Origin: Allorhizobium pseudoryzae
GTDB lineage: Bacteria > Pseudomonadota > Alphaproteobacteria > Rhizobiales > Rhizobiaceae
Assembly: GCF_011046245.1 (NCBI RefSeq)
Contig: NZ_CP049241.1
Span: 2,930,001-2,994,000, forward strand
Direction of reading: 5' to 3'
DNA length: 64,000 nt
Both the position numbers and the translations under genes were made by a program. How positions within the stretch are numbered: the stretch's first letter is position 1; each line of letters starts with the position of its first letter. Positions 1 through 12,469 of the stretch are shown piece by piece. The notes below the pieces were generated by a model that was given only the letters and a program-made list of their open reading frames with translations, made no database searches and had not been told where the DNA came from.

Positions 1-2820
<2,820 letters not shown>

Positions 2821-2960
2821 CGTGGAAAAGGCTCTTTGGGAGGACAAGTCCTCTTATGTAGTGATCCCTCGGCGGCTGTCGAGCCGAGACTTGCCGCACA
2901 TGCAGCTTTCGATTCGACTCCTACGTCCAAGGATGTTGACAGGATCATAGCGAAATACTA

Positions 2961-2975
2961 GAACAAATAAAGAAC
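2961..2975. promoter_or_regulatory. LexA (SOS) box between uvrA and ssb
   Basis: GAAC at 2961-2964 and GAAC at 2972-2975 are separated by exactly seven bases. This is the reverse complement of GTTC-N7-GTTC, the LexA operator known in alphaproteobacteria. It sits 141 bp from the uvrA start and 129 bp from the ssb start, so it could control both divergent genes. Confidence 0.85.
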
Positions 2976-3103
2976 AAATTTGCTTGTGGATTAAGCCCGT
3001 ATGGTTTCCTGCGGCCGGCGGGGATGGTTTACACTGGTCGCCACAAACCACTGAGAACAAACCAAGGCGAATGGCCGCGCGAGGCGGCAGACAGGGTGAT
3101 GAA

Positions 3104-3655
3104 ATGGCTGGCAGCGTCAATAAGGTGATTTTGGTCGGGAATGTCGGTGCGGACCCGGAAATCCGCCGCACGCAGGACGGCCGGCCGATCGCCAATCTGC
3201 GCATCGCGACGTCGGAAAGCTGGCGCGACCGCAACAGCGGCGAGCGTCGCGAAAAGACGGAGTGGCACAATGTCGTGGTCTTCAACGAAGGCCTCTGCAA
3301 GGTGGTCGAGCAATACATCAAGAAGGGCGCCAAGCTCTACATCGAAGGCGCGCTGCAGACCCGCAAGTGGCAGGATCAAAACGGCAATGATCGCTACACC
3401 ACGGAAATCGTGCTGCAGGGCTTCAACTCGACGCTGACCATGCTCGATGGTCGTGGCGGCGGCGAGGGCCAGAGCGGCGGCAATGTCGGTTATGGCGGCG
3501 GTCGCAGCGGTGGCAATGCCGGTGGAGGGGATTTCGGCGGCGGTTATGACGATTATGATCGCGCGCCGGCAAGCTCCGGCCGTGGCGGCAGCCAGTCATC
3601 CGGCAGTGGCAGCGGTGGCTTTGCGCGTGATCTGGACGACGACATTCCGTTCTGA
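3104..3655 (+). CDS. ssb: Single-stranded DNA-binding protein
   Basis: SSB coats single-stranded DNA in replication, repair and recombination. The 183-residue protein has an N-terminal OB fold ([19 protein letters not shown]... to about residue 110), a long Gly/Ser-rich linker, and the acidic tip DLDDDIPF that recruits partner proteins. An upstream in-frame extension to 2984 exists, but it has no family similarity and would run across the SOS box region, so the ATG at 3104 is chosen. It is divergent from uvrA and probably LexA-regulated. Confidence 0.96.
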   Translation: MAGSVNKVILVGNVGADPEIRRTQDGRPIANLRIATSESWRDRNSGERREKTEWHNVVVFNEGLCKVVEQYIKKGAKLYIEGALQTRKWQDQNGNDRYTTEIVLQGFNSTLTMLDGRGGGEGQSGGNVGYGGGRSGGNAGGGDFGGGYDDYDRAPASSGRGGSQSSGSGSGGFARDLDDDIPF

Positions 3656-3671
3656 GGCTGAGACTGGATGG

Positions 3672-3709
3672 CGGAGAACGCCCCGGCTTCGGCTGGCGCG
3701 CGTTCTCCG
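3672..3709. terminator. Hairpin between the convergent ssb and HPP genes
   Basis: Perfect 10-bp arms, cggagaacgc (3672-3681) and gcgttctccg (3700-3709), enclose a GC-rich 18-nt interior. There is no T-run on either side, so it may act as a bidirectional stem or a factor-assisted terminator rather than a classical intrinsic one. Confidence 0.45.
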
Positions 3710-3741
3710 ATCCGGAACGTAGGCCTGATCAGACTGGTTTG

Positions 3742-4926
3742 TCAGGTCGGTTCTGTCGGCCGGTGTGAGGTGGAGGCCTCTGCCGGCCGTCTGTCTTCCA
3801 GCATGGCGACAAGGGCGTCCGACTGGGAGATGATGCCGGTGAGCTTGTTGCCGTCGCGAACGACCGGCAGGTCGTGCAGTCCGCCTTCGGCAAACAGGAT
3901 GATGGCGTCGGCCACGGGCGTCTCGGGTCGCACGGTACGCACCGGCGTGGTCATAATGTCCTTTACCGTGTCGTTCGGCGCGCTGGTGCCGGCAAACGCC
4001 AGGCTGAGGCGTTGGATGATGCCGATGCGCGGTCGCCCCGCGACCCAGCGCGGCTTGTAGAGAAAATCGCTCTGGGTGACGATGCCGACGACTTCGGCCT
4101 GCTCGTTCGTCACCGGAAGCGCGCGAAAATGATGCCGGCGCATCAGCTCGTGCGCCTCCTTCAGCGGCGTGTCCGGCGCAACGGCCACGACATCCCGCGA
4201 CATGATGCTGTCGCACGCCACATGGATGGCGCGCCGCCGATAGGAGCGCAGTTCCGTCCGTCGCAGGATGGTTTCAAGATCGCCGCGGTCGATATCGAGG
4301 AACTGGTCGTAGTCCTTCAGCACCTCGTCGAGATCGGTCGAGGTGAAGCCGATCCGGGCGGCGGCGGCGGGATCATCGGTCTCATGCCGCTTGAGGGCCG
4401 GCTGCAGGCGGTGCGGATAGGTGCCCTTTGTCAGTCGATGAAACAGCAGAGCGACCGCGAGCAGCAGAAGCGAATTGCCGAGCACGGGCCACAGCACAAA
4501 ACCAAAACCGAGATCGCGGATGGCGACCCCGCCGGCAACCGCCGTCAGCGCCACGGCACCACCGGGCGGGTGCAGGCAGCGGCAGGCCGTCATGGCGGCA
4601 ATGGCGAGCGACACCGCCACGCCGGCCGCCAGGGCCGGTTCCGGGATCAGAGAGGCGGCAATGACGCCGACGATCGCCGAAATGCCGTTGCCGCCGACGA
4701 CCGACCAGGGCTGGGCCAGAGGGCTTGCCGGCACGGCAAACAGCAGCACGGCGGACGCGCCCATGGGGGCGATGATGGCCGGCAGCGGCAGACCCTGGCG
4801 GACGGCGACAAGGCCGACGAGCGCCGTGAGTGTGATGCCGATCAGCGCGCCGAGCGGCGCACGGATGCGCTGCCGCAGGCTGAGTGGTGCGGTGGCCGGC
4901 AGGAAACGGTGAAAATTCATGGTCAT
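3742..4926 (-). CDS. HPP-family membrane protein with two CBS domains
   Basis: The 394-residue protein has an N-terminal HPP domain with four to five membrane segments (about residues 25-165) that includes the signature CRCLHPPGGAVAL. Paired CBS domains follow in the cytoplasm (about 240-300 and 320-380; VACDSIMSRDVVAV and VKDIMTTPVRTV). CBS pairs usually sense adenosine nucleotides. Cyanobacterial HPP proteins have been linked to nitrite transport, but the role of the CBS-fused form is not established. It lies downstream of the MarC gene on the same strand. No clear Shine-Dalgarno separates the two alternative ATGs (4926 and 4920). Confidence 0.85.
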   Translation of the reverse strand: MTMNFHRFLPATAPLSLRQRIRAPLGALIGITLTALVGLVAVRQGLPLPAIIAPMGASAVLLFAVPASPLAQPWSVVGGNGISAIVGVIAASLIPEPALAAGVAVSLAIAAMTACRCLHPPGGAVALTAVAGGVAIRDLGFGFVLWPVLGNSLLLLAVALLFHRLTKGTYPHRLQPALKRHETDDPAAAARIGFTSTDLDEVLKDYDQFLDIDRGDLETILRRTELRSYRRRAIHVACDSIMSRDVVAVAPDTPLKEAHELMRRHHFRALPVTNEQAEVVGIVTQSDFLYKPRWVAGRPRIGIIQRLSLAFAGTSAPNDTVKDIMTTPVRTVRPETPVADAIILFAEGGLHDLPVVRDGNKLTGIISQSDALVAMLEDRRPAEASTSHRPTEPT

Positions 4927-5022
4927 GCGGGCGAAGATCGTTTCGAAGGAGGGGACGCCGCGGCGTTGGCGGCGCTCGGTCTTAAGAACAGGTCGCGCAA
5001 ACGGGTGCGGCAGCTTTGCGAT

Positions 5023-5652
5023 TTAGAGCGCGAAGGCCGAACGGACACCATCCACGACGAACTGGACGGAGAGGGCGGCCAGCAGCACACCGAGCAGACG
5101 GGTCAGGATCGCGCGGCCGGTGACGCCAAGGATCCGGTCCAGCCGGTCGGCCACCAACAGCGCCGCCAGCACGATCGCCATGGTGACGACCAGCATGCCG
5201 ATCAGAATGGCCCTGTCGAGCGGTGCGGCAAAGGAACCGGCGAGAAGGACCGTTGCCGAAATGGCGCCTGGCCCGGCAATCAGCGGCAGGGCCAGCGGAA
5301 ACACGGCGATGTTCTGGATATGGTCGATGGTGATGGCCGCCTTGGAGGTCTCTTCCTTGCGGTCGTTGCGCTTCTGGAAGATCATCTCGAAGGCGATCCA
5401 GAAGAGAAGCAGGCCACCCGCAATGCGGAAGGCCCCCATGGAAATGCCGAGCACCGAGAGAATGCCGGCGCCGAAGAGCGCAAAGACGGTCAGGATCGCA
5501 AAGGCGATCAAGGTGCCGCGGAGAGCGACCTGCCGGCGCTGGGCGCGATCCAGCCCGGCGGTCAGGCCGAGGAAGATCGGGGCAAGGCCGGGCGGATCCA
5601 AGGTGACGAGGAGCGTCGTGAACGCGCTCATGATGCTGTCTGCGGTCGCCAA
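5023..5652 (-). CDS. MarC family (UPF0056) integral membrane protein
   Basis: A 209-residue protein with about six membrane segments. It carries the MarC hallmarks TLDPPGLAPIFL near the N-terminus and FPLALPLIAGPGAISATVLLA in the centre. Despite the name, MarC proteins are not proven antibiotic exporters and their substrate is unknown. The preferred start is the TTG at 5652, because a GGGAGA Shine-Dalgarno lies at good distance upstream and the family length fits; the ATG at 5631 has no such site. It is divergent from gyrA. Confidence 0.85.
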   Translation of the reverse strand: MATADSIMSAFTTLLVTLDPPGLAPIFLGLTAGLDRAQRRQVALRGTLIAFAILTVFALFGAGILSVLGISMGAFRIAGGLLLFWIAFEMIFQKRNDRKEETSKAAITIDHIQNIAVFPLALPLIAGPGAISATVLLAGSFAAPLDRAILIGMLVVTMAIVLAALLVADRLDRILGVTGRAILTRLLGVLLAALSVQFVVDGVRSAFAL

Positions 5653-5807
5653 TCCGGTATTCTCCCTGTTCCCGTGCTTGCCGAATGTCTCCGGCAAGGA
5701 TAGACCACATTGCGTGAACAAACAGCTGTTGCCTGAGGCCCCCGAGGGGCGTTGTGTTGAAATGCCCTGCAAATGGCGCAAAAGCCTGTTCAAAACCATC
5801 GCGCAAA

Positions 5808-5837
5808 TTGGCGTTCGCACAGCCGTTCCGCTATAAA
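5808..5837 (+). promoter_or_regulatory. Candidate gyrA promoter
   Basis: TTGGCG at 5808-5813 and TATAAA at 5832-5837 are 18 bp apart, 35 bp ahead of the gyrA TTG start. This resembles a housekeeping sigma-70 promoter. Confidence 0.5.
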
Positions 5838-5872
5838 GAAACAACTGATTCCGAACAGAGATCGTATCCGAT

Positions 5873-8692
5873 TTGACTGAGCAGAGCACCCCCGGCGGCG
5901 GAAAGCTGCCTCCCGGCATCGAACCTATTTCCATCATGGAGGAGATGCAGCGCTCCTACCTCGATTACGCCATGAGCGTCATCGTAAGCCGTGCGCTGCC
6001 CGACGTGCGTGACGGTCTGAAGCCGGTTCATCGACGCATCCTCTACGGGATGAACGAACTCGGGCTGGACTGGAACAAGAAATACGTGAAGTCGGCACGT
6101 GTCACCGGTGACGTGATGGGTAAATACCATCCGCACGGCGATGCGGCGATCTATGATGCGCTCGCCCGCATGGCGCAGGACTGGTCGCTGCGCATGCCGC
6201 TGATCGACGGTCAGGGCAATTTCGGCTCCATCGACGGTGACCCGCCGGCCGCCCAGCGTTATACGGAATGCCGCCTGCAGAAGGTGGCGCATTCGCTGCT
6301 CGACGATCTCGACAAGGAAACCGTCGATTTCCGCGACAACTATGACGGCACGCTGTCCGAGCCGGTCGTGGTGCCCGCCAAGTTCCCGAACCTTCTGGTC
6401 AACGGCGCGGGCGGCATTGCCGTGGGCATGGCGACCAACATTCCGCCGCACAATCTCTCGGAAGTAATCGACGGCTGTATCGCGCTGATCGATAATCCGG
6501 CGATCGAACTGCCGGAGCTGATGCAGATCATTCCGGGGCCGGATTTCCCGACGGGTGCGCTCGTGCTCGGCCGGTCCGGCATCAAGTCGGCTTACGAGAC
6601 GGGCCGCGGCTCGGTGATCATGCGCGGCCGTGCCCGCGTCGAGCCGATGCGCGGTGATCGCGAGCAGATCATCATCGATGAAGTTCCCTACCAGGTGAAC
6701 AAGGCGACGATGATCGAAAAGATCGCCGAGCTGGTGCGCGAAAAGCGCATCGAGGGCATTTCCGATCTGCGCGATGAAAGCGACCGGCAGGGTTATCGGG
6801 TCGTGATCGAATTGAAGCGCGATGCCAATGCCGACGTCATCCTGAACCAGCTCTACCGTTACACGCCGCTGCAGACATCCTTCGGTTGCAACATGGTGGC
6901 GCTGAATGGCGGCAAGCCCGAACAGCTGACGCTGATCGACATGCTGAAGGCCTTTGTCAACTTCCGCGAAGAAGTCGTTAGCCGGCGTACGAAGTACCTG
7001 CTGCGCAAGGCGCGCGACCGTGCGCATGTCTTGGTCGGTCTTGCCATTTCGGTTGCCAATATCGATGAGGTGATCAACCTGATTCGCAGGGCTCCGGACC
7101 CGGCAACCGCCCGCGAACAGCTGATGGAACGCCGCTGGCCGGCGAAGGATGTGGAATCCCTTATCCGGCTCATCGATGACCCGCGTCACCGCATCAACGA
7201 AGACGGCACCTACAACCTTTCGGAAGAACAGGCCCGCGCCATTCTTGAATTGCGCCTGGCGCGCCTCACCGCGCTGGGTCGCGATGAAATCGCGGATGAG
7301 TTGAACAAGATCGGCGCCGAGATCAGCGATTACCTTGACATCCTGTCGTCGCGCCTGCGCATCCAGCAGATCGTCAAGGACGAGCTGATCGGCGTTCGCG
7401 ACGAGTTCGGCACGCCGCGCCGCACCGAAATCATGGATGGCGGTCCGGACATGGACGATGAGGATCTCATCGCCCGCGAGGACATGGTCGTCACCGTGTC
7501 GCATCTCGGCTATATCAAGCGCGTGCCGCTCACCACCTACCGGGCGCAACGTCGCGGCGGCAAGGGCCGCTCCGGCATGGCAACGCGCGACGAGGATTTC
7601 GTCACGCGTCTGTTCGTCGCCAACACCCACACACCGGTTCTGTTCTTCTCCTCGCGTGGCATCGTCTACAAGGAAAAGGTCTGGCGCCTGCCGATCGGTA
7701 CGCCGCAATCGCGTGGCAAGGCGCTCATCAACATGCTGCCGCTGGAACCCGGCGAACGCATCACCACGATCATGCCGCTGCCGGAGGACGAGGACAGCTG
7801 GGCCAATCTCGACGTGATGTTCTCGACGACGCGCGGCACCGTGCGCCGGAACAAGCTGTCGGACTTCATCCAGGTCAACCGCAACGGCAAGATTGCAATG
7901 AAGCTGGAGGAAGAGGGCGACGAGATCCTGTCGGTCGAGACCTGTTCGCCGCCGAATACGGACCTCAACCTGCCGGGCGACGACGTGCTTTTGACGACGG
8001 CGCTTGGCCAGTGCATCCGTTTCCCCGTCGAGGACGTGCGCGTCTTTGCCGGCCGCAATTCCATCGGCGTGCGGGGCATTACGCTCGCTGAAGGCGATCG
8101 CCTGATCTCCATGACCATTGTCGGCCATGTGGCGGCCGAGCCCTGGGAGCGTGCCGCCTACCTGAAGCGCTCGGCTGCCGAACGCCGTGCCGCGGGGGTC
8201 GATGAAGAGGATATCGCGCTTGTTGGCGAGGAAGTGACCGAAGAAGGTCAGCTGAGCGACGAACGCTACGAATATCTGAAGGCGCAGGAGGAGTTCGTCC
8301 TGACGATTTCCGAACGCGGCTTCGGCAAACGCTCCTCCTCCTACGATTTCCGTACCTCCGGTCGCGGCGGCAAGGGTATCCGCGCCACCGACACCTCGAA
8401 GACCAACGAGATCGGTGAACTGGTTGCCGCCTTCCCGGTCGAGGACAAGGACCAGTTGATGCTCGTCTCCAACGGCGGCCAGTTGATCCGCGTGCCGGTG
8501 GATGGAATCCGCATCGCCAGCCGTGCGACGAAGGGTGTGACGATCTTCTCGACGGCCAAGGACGAGAAAGTGGTCTCCGTGGAGCGCATCAGCGAACCGG
8601 AAGGTGACGAAGAAAACGGCGTATTGGCCGAAGAGATCACCGCGGAAACCGGTGACCTCGGCGAACCGGCACCGGGCGGCGAGACCGAATGA
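5873..8692 (+). CDS. gyrA: DNA gyrase subunit A
   Basis: The breakage-reunion subunit of gyrase, which introduces negative supercoils. It has 939 residues, starting at a TTG ([10 protein letters not shown]). The catalytic tyrosine is Y130 (AAQRYTE) and the GyrA box QRRGGKG lies near residue 560. The C-terminal beta-pinwheel is interrupted by a charged insertion (about residues 765-810, rich in Glu/Arg), as in other alphaproteobacterial GyrA proteins. In the quinolone-determining region the residue matching E. coli Ser83 is Ala91 (codon 6143-6145), while the Asp87 equivalent (D95) is kept. It is transcribed alone and ends at a strong terminator. Confidence 0.98.
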   Translation: MTEQSTPGGGKLPPGIEPISIMEEMQRSYLDYAMSVIVSRALPDVRDGLKPVHRRILYGMNELGLDWNKKYVKSARVTGDVMGKYHPHGDAAIYDALARMAQDWSLRMPLIDGQGNFGSIDGDPPAAQRYTECRLQKVAHSLLDDLDKETVDFRDNYDGTLSEPVVVPAKFPNLLVNGAGGIAVGMATNIPPHNLSEVIDGCIALIDNPAIELPELMQIIPGPDFPTGALVLGRSGIKSAYETGRGSVIMRGRARVEPMRGDREQIIIDEVPYQVNKATMIEKIAELVREKRIEGISDLRDESDRQGYRVVIELKRDANADVILNQLYRYTPLQTSFGCNMVALNGGKPEQLTLIDMLKAFVNFREEVVSRRTKYLLRKARDRAHVLVGLAISVANIDEVINLIRRAPDPATAREQLMERRWPAKDVESLIRLIDDPRHRINEDGTYNLSEEQARAILELRLARLTALGRDEIADELNKIGAEISDYLDILSSRLRIQQIVKDELIGVRDEFGTPRRTEIMDGGPDMDDEDLIAREDMVVTVSHLGYIKRVPLTTYRAQRRGGKGRSGMATRDEDFVTRLFVANTHTPVLFFSSRGIVYKEKVWRLPIGTPQSRGKALINMLPLEPGERITTIMPLPEDEDSWANLDVMFSTTRGTVRRNKLSDFIQVNRNGKIAMKLEEEGDEILSVETCSPPNTDLNLPGDDVLLTTALGQCIRFPVEDVRVFAGRNSIGVRGITLAEGDRLISMTIVGHVAAEPWERAAYLKRSAAERRAAGVDEEDIALVGEEVTEEGQLSDERYEYLKAQEEFVLTISERGFGKRSSSYDFRTSGRGGKGIRATDTSKTNEIGELVAAFPVEDKDQLMLVSNGGQLIRVPVDGIRIASRATKGVTIFSTAKDEKVVSVERISEPEGDEENGVLAEEITAETGDLGEPAPGGETE

Positions 8693-8772
8693 GAAATGGC
8701 GGGCGGGTGGCGTGATGTCACCGCCCGCTCTTCACATCAATATCCGTTCAGGTTTCTGAACGGGGTGAGGAC

Positions 8773-8810
8773 AACAAAAAAGCCGGGCTGCATGACCCGG
8801 CTTTTTTGTT
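8773..8810 (+). terminator. Rho-independent terminator of gyrA
   Basis: Perfect 15-bp arms, aacaaaaaagccggg (8773-8787) and cccggcttttttgtt (8796-8810), flank an 8-nt loop. The T-run lies on the plus strand and an equivalent run on the minus strand, so it can also stop the leftward small genes. Confidence 0.93.
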
Positions 8811-8841
8811 GGGAGGGTTGTCTTCGTCCTGGGAGGGGAAG

Positions 8842-8976
8842 TCAGAATGCACTGTGGCGTCGGGCAAAGTCGCGAAGATTTTCGCGCTCGCGACGGAGTT
8901 CTGTAATGGAGCTTGCCACGGATGCGACGAACATGGTGCTGATCAAACCGGTGAGCACAATCATGGCAAGGTACAT
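8842..8976 (-). CDS. 44-residue single-pass membrane protein
   Basis: It starts at the ATG complementary to 8974-8976, with an AGGAG Shine-Dalgarno seven bases upstream. The protein begins MYLAMIVLTGLISTMFVA, a hydrophobic segment of about 20 residues, and continues with a basic/acidic tail (ELRRERENLRDFARRHSAF), which predicts one membrane helix with a cytosolic amphipathic end. It follows the 59-residue membrane protein by 33 bp, and the bidirectional gyrA hairpin lies just downstream. No family is recognised. Confidence 0.65.
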   Translation of the reverse strand: MYLAMIVLTGLISTMFVASVASSITELRRERENLRDFARRHSAF

Positions 8977-9009
8977 GGCAGTAACTCCTGTCTCCGTGAG
9001 CTTTAGCCC

Positions 9010-9189
9010 TCAGTAATAGGGCTGCTCGTTATACTGACCCGTGAGCTGGGTATAATTGAAATGAGGCGCGTCAGACTTGCCCTGGTAGAGAGTGAAAGTA
9101 GCAGTCATCATGACGGCGATCATGGCTGTCCAGACAAGATTGATCATCGTAATCGTGTCCGGCATGGCCGTTTTCCTCTTGGCAAACAT
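9010..9189 (-). CDS. 59-residue single-pass membrane protein
   Basis: The ATG at 9189 (MFAKRKTAMPDTITMINLVW) has an AAGGA Shine-Dalgarno about eight bases upstream. One membrane helix (about residues 17-36, LVWTAMIAVMMTATFTLYQG) is followed by a polar, aromatic tail ending QYNEQPYY. It is probably co-transcribed with the 44-residue gene. Function unknown. Confidence 0.65.
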   Translation of the reverse strand: MFAKRKTAMPDTITMINLVWTAMIAVMMTATFTLYQGKSDAPHFNYTQLTGQYNEQPYY

Positions 9190-9329
9190 TTCCAAGTTCC
9201 TTCTTGTCTCTAGAACGCGTTCGATGCGAACATGTTCCGCACCAGTATGAACGGGCTTTAACCGTTTCCCTCTGAAGCCACCCTGAAAGCGCCGTTCATC
9301 TGGCGTTCAGGAATCTTTAAGGGTTTGCC

Positions 9330-9509
9330 TCAGGCCGGGTCCATCATCCATTCGATTGCGAAGGACACGAGCACGGCGGTGAGAACGAGAACGGCAAGCA
9401 TCGTTGGTCTCCATCCGACCGGCCTTGGTTCTTCATCGCCTCTCGGCATCCGGTCAGTGATGGCACTAAAGCATTCCGGGTCTGAAACAGGCTTGAACGG
9501 GACATTCAT
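9330..9509 (-). CDS. 59-residue small membrane protein
   Basis: The frame starts [20 protein letters not shown] and has a C-terminal hydrophobic helix, [20 protein letters not shown], near the end, giving a tail-anchored topology. No convincing Shine-Dalgarno precedes the ATG at 9509. It is the first of three small minus-strand membrane genes between gyrA and coaD, separated from the next by 140 bp. No family is recognised. Confidence 0.5.
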   Translation of the reverse strand: MNVPFKPVSDPECFSAITDRMPRGDEEPRPVGWRPTMLAVLVLTAVLVSFAIEWMMDPA

Positions 9510-9599
9510 CCGCGGTTCATCGCCACCGGTGCTTGCGAAGCCGGCTCCGGCGTGACACAAGGCCAAGGAATCGCCAGCCCGTATGCCCCAAGAGGTGAC

Positions 9600-10094
9600 A
9601 TGACGACCGCCTTCTATCCCGGCTCCTTCGACCCAATGACCAATGGACATCTGGACGTGTTGATCCAGGCGCTGAGCGTGGCCGATCGTCTGGTTGTCGG
9701 CATCGGCGTCCATCCGGGCAAGGTGCCGATGTTCACCTTCGAAGAACGGGCGGAGTTGATCCGCCGCGCGCTGGCGGAGGTCGTTCCGGAACGGATGGAG
9801 ACGCTGACGGTTGTTTCCTTCGACAATCTGGTGATCCATGCCGCACGCGATCACGGCGCGAAAATCCTGATCCGCGGCCTGCGGGATGGCACGGATCTCG
9901 ATTACGAAATGCAGATGGCGGGCATGAATGCGCAGATGGCGCCGGACATCCAGACGGTGTTCCTGCCTGCCGGCACCGCCTCGCGACCGATTACGGCCAC
10001 ATTGGTCCGGCAGATCGCCTCGATGGGCGGCGACGTGAGGGCCTTCGTGCCGAACGCCGTTCTTGATGCGCTGACACAGAAGCTGAAACGCTGA
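9600..10094 (+). CDS. coaD: Pantetheine-phosphate adenylyltransferase
   Basis: It catalyses the fourth step of coenzyme A synthesis, 4'-phosphopantetheine plus ATP to dephospho-CoA. The 164-residue length is typical. The nucleotidyltransferase motif TNGH (T/HxGH) lies at residues 15-18 in [15 protein letters not shown], and the family segment [15 protein letters not shown] is present. The ATG at 9600 follows AGAGGTG; a longer in-frame start at 9552 lacks homology. It heads a rightward run with two cyclophilins. Confidence 0.96.
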   Translation: MTTAFYPGSFDPMTNGHLDVLIQALSVADRLVVGIGVHPGKVPMFTFEERAELIRRALAEVVPERMETLTVVSFDNLVIHAARDHGAKILIRGLRDGTDLDYEMQMAGMNAQMAPDIQTVFLPAGTASRPITATLVRQIASMGGDVRAFVPNAVLDALTQKLKR

Positions 10095-10124
10095 CTGTTC
10101 TTCATTCCCAAACGGAGTTGTCCG

Positions 10125-10691
10125 ATGAAATTGATGACCCTTGCCTTTGCCGGTGCGCTTGCCGCCGCCTCCTTCGTCTCGCAGGCGCTCGCCGCTGCCG
10201 ATGACTTTCTCACCATCCAGCTGAAGGATGGCCCGGTGGTCGTGCAGCTGATGCCGGAGGTTGCGCCGAAGCACGTGGCACAGGTGAAGAAGCTGGCCGC
10301 TGAGGGCAAATACAACAATGTTGCCTTTCACCGCGTGATCGACGGCTTCATGGCCCAGACGGGCGATGTGCAGTACGGCAACATGGAGAAGGGTTTTGAT
10401 GCCCGCCGCGCCGGCATGGGCGGTTCCGAACTGCCGGATATCCCGGCGGAGTTCTCGAAGGTGCCGTTCGAACGCGGCACGGTCGGCATGGCCCGCTCGC
10501 AGGACCCGAACTCGGCGAACTCGCAATTCTTCATCATGTTCGACAAGGGCTCGTTCCTCAACGGCCAGTACACCGTCATCGGCAAGGTCGTGTCCGGCAT
10601 GGAAAATGTGGACAAGATCAAGCGTGGCCAGGGCGGCAATGGCGAAGTTTCCAATCCCGACCGGATGATCAAGGTTACCGTCGGGAAATAA
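10125..10691 (+). CDS. ppiA: Periplasmic peptidyl-prolyl cis-trans isomerase (cyclophilin)
   Basis: A 188-residue cyclophilin that catalyses proline isomerisation in exported proteins. The N-terminus is a signal peptide (MKLMTLAFAGALAAASFVSQALA, cleavage near residue 24). The fold motifs NVAFHRVIDGFMAQTGD, GTVGMAR and NSANSQFFIMF are present. It lies 30 bp after coaD and 33 bp before the cytoplasmic paralogue; the pair looks like a tandem duplication in which one copy gained a signal. Confidence 0.92.
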   Translation: MKLMTLAFAGALAAASFVSQALAAADDFLTIQLKDGPVVVQLMPEVAPKHVAQVKKLAAEGKYNNVAFHRVIDGFMAQTGDVQYGNMEKGFDARRAGMGGSELPDIPAEFSKVPFERGTVGMARSQDPNSANSQFFIMFDKGSFLNGQYTVIGKVVSGMENVDKIKRGQGGNGEVSNPDRMIKVTVGK

Positions 10692-10724
10692 TGGGCGAAC
10701 GCCCAAAACACCAAGGAGAGTGAC

Positions 10725-11240
10725 ATGGCCGAGATCAAGGATCCGGAAAACACCATCATCATGGAAACCACCAAGGGCAAGGTCGTCATCGCGCTGATGC
10801 CGGATCTCGCTCCCGGCCATGTGGCCCGCGTCAAGGAACTGGCCCGCGAAGGCGCCTATGACGGCGTGGTCTTCCACCGCGTGATTGCGGATTTCATGGC
10901 GCAGACGGGCGACGTGAAGTTCGGCAAGAAGGGTGGCGAAAGCTTCAACCCGGGCCGTGCCGGCATGGGCGGTTCCGACAAGCCGGACCTGAAGGCCGAA
11001 TTCTCGGCCGTTCCGCACGTGCGCGGCACCTGCTCCATGGCCCGCTCGCAGAGCCCGAACTCGGCGAACTCGCAGTTCTTCATCTGCTTCACCGACGCAC
11101 CGTGGCTGAACAAGCAGTATTCGGTCTGGGGTCAGGTCATCGAGGGCATGGACTTCATCGACCAGATCAAGAAGGGCGAGCCGGTGTCCGATCCGGATTC
11201 GATTGTCTCGATGAAGGTCGCGGCCGACATCGCCGCCTGA
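10725..11240 (+). CDS. ppiB: Cytoplasmic peptidyl-prolyl cis-trans isomerase (cyclophilin)
   Basis: A 171-residue cyclophilin without a signal peptide. It has the catalytic motifs GVVFHRVIADFMAQTGD, GTCSMARSQ and NSANSQFFICF. A clear AAGGAG Shine-Dalgarno precedes the ATG at 10725. It is closely similar to the upstream periplasmic copy and is followed by an intrinsic terminator. Confidence 0.93.
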   Translation: MAEIKDPENTIIMETTKGKVVIALMPDLAPGHVARVKELAREGAYDGVVFHRVIADFMAQTGDVKFGKKGGESFNPGRAGMGGSDKPDLKAEFSAVPHVRGTCSMARSQSPNSANSQFFICFTDAPWLNKQYSVWGQVIEGMDFIDQIKKGEPVSDPDSIVSMKVAADIAA

Positions 11241-11264
11241 TCCTCAGATCGTGAGCAAAAACGG

Positions 11265-11297
11265 GCGCTCCGGGATCTCCGGGGCGCTTTTCTTTTC
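11265..11297 (+). terminator. Rho-independent terminator after ppiB
   Basis: The stem gcgctccgg (11265-11273) pairs with ccggggcgc (11279-11287), including one G-U pair, over a 5-nt loop. TTTTCTTTTC follows. Confidence 0.85.
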
Positions 11298-11383
11298 GGG
11301 TCCCAGCCTTTATCAGCGGGACCGAGCCCAACGTGACACGGCGCTGACAACCTTTCGATGATGAGAAGCACCCGGACCCCACC

Positions 11384-12469
11384 ATGCGCGTAGACCTGTT
11401 CGATTTCGACCTGCCGGAGGAGAATATTGCGCTCAGGCCCGCAAACCCGCGCGACAGCGCCCGGCTGCTCGTCGTTCAGCCGGATGGGACCGAAGTGCTG
11501 AGTGATCATGTGGTGCGCGACCTGCCGTCGTTTCTGAAGGCCGGCGATGCGCTGGTGTTCAATGATACCAAGGTGATCCCGGCCCAGCTTGAAGGGATCC
11601 GTTCGCGCGAGGGCGCGCCGGACCTGCATCTCTCGGCGACGCTGCACATGCGCATTGCCCCAGATGCCTGGAAGGCCTTCGCCAAGCCCGGCAAGCGGCT
11701 GAAGATCGGCGATCGCATCCGCTTTGGCCATTCCGGCAGTTCCTGCTTCCTTGGCACGCTCGATGCGGTGCTGGAGGAGAAGGGTGAGGGCGGCGAGGTG
11801 ACGCTGCGCTTTGATCTCTCTGGCCCATCGCTCGACGAGGCGATCATGGCGGTCGGGCATATTCCGCTGCCGCCCTATATCGCCGCCAAGCGCCCGGAAG
11901 ACGAGCAGGACAGCCGCGACTACCAGACGATCTATGCCCGCGAGGAGGGTGCGGTGGCCGCGCCGACTGCCGGCCTGCATTTCACGCCGGATCTGTTTGC
12001 CGCACTGGATGCGGCCGGCATCGAGCGGCATTTCGTGACGCTGCATGTGGGCGCAGGCACCTTCCTGCCGGTCAAGGCGGATGATACCGCCGAACACAAG
12101 ATGCATTCGGAGATCGGCACCGTTTCACCGGCCACGGCGGGCGCGCTGAATGCCGTCCGGGCGCGGGGAGGGCGGATCGTTTCCGTCGGCACCACCTCGC
12201 TTCGGCTTCTCGAAAGCGCCGCGGAGCCGGACGGCACGCTCAAGGCCTGGTCCGGGGCAACCGACATTTTCATCACGCCCGGATACCGGTTCCGGGCCGT
12301 CGATGTGCTGATGACGAATTTCCACCTGCCGCGCTCGACGCTCTTCATGCTCGTTTCCGCCTTTGCGGGGCTGGAAACGATGCGTGCTGCTTACACCCAC
12401 GCGATTTCCACGGGCTATCGCTTCTATTCCTACGGCGATTCCAGCCTGCTCTTCCGGAAAACCTCATGA
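11384..12469 (+). CDS. queA: tRNA preQ1(34) S-adenosylmethionine ribosyltransferase-isomerase
   Basis: It converts preQ1 at the tRNA wobble position to epoxyqueuosine using the ribosyl part of SAM. It has 361 residues, starting [29 protein letters not shown]. Family motifs include [32 protein letters not shown] and [19 protein letters not shown]. It overlaps tgt by 4 bp (ATGA), so translation of the two successive queuosine enzymes is probably coupled. Confidence 0.96.
   Translation: MRVDLFDFDLPEENIALRPANPRDSARLLVVQPDGTEVLSDHVVRDLPSFLKAGDALVFNDTKVIPAQLEGIRSREGAPDLHLSATLHMRIAPDAWKAFAKPGKRLKIGDRIRFGHSGSSCFLGTLDAVLEEKGEGGEVTLRFDLSGPSLDEAIMAVGHIPLPPYIAAKRPEDEQDSRDYQTIYAREEGAVAAPTAGLHFTPDLFAALDAAGIERHFVTLHVGAGTFLPVKADDTAEHKMHSEIGTVSPATAGALNAVRARGGRIVSVGTTSLRLLESAAEPDGTLKAWSGATDIFITPGYRFRAVDVLMTNFHLPRSTLFMLVSAFAGLETMRAAYTHAISTGYRFYSYGDSSLLFRKTS

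Noticed and set aside
3874..5703. Plus-strand open frame of 609 codons
   Set aside because: Antisense to the HPP/CBS and MarC genes, both of which have clear families; the translation is low-complexity Arg/Gly/Gln.
5831..8128. Minus-strand open frame of 765 codons
   Set aside because: Complement of gyrA; no ribosome site or family features.
9330..11018. Minus-strand open frame of 562 codons
   Set aside because: Mostly the complement of coaD, ppiA and ppiB. Only its last 59 codons (9330-9509) lie outside these genes and are kept as a separate small gene.
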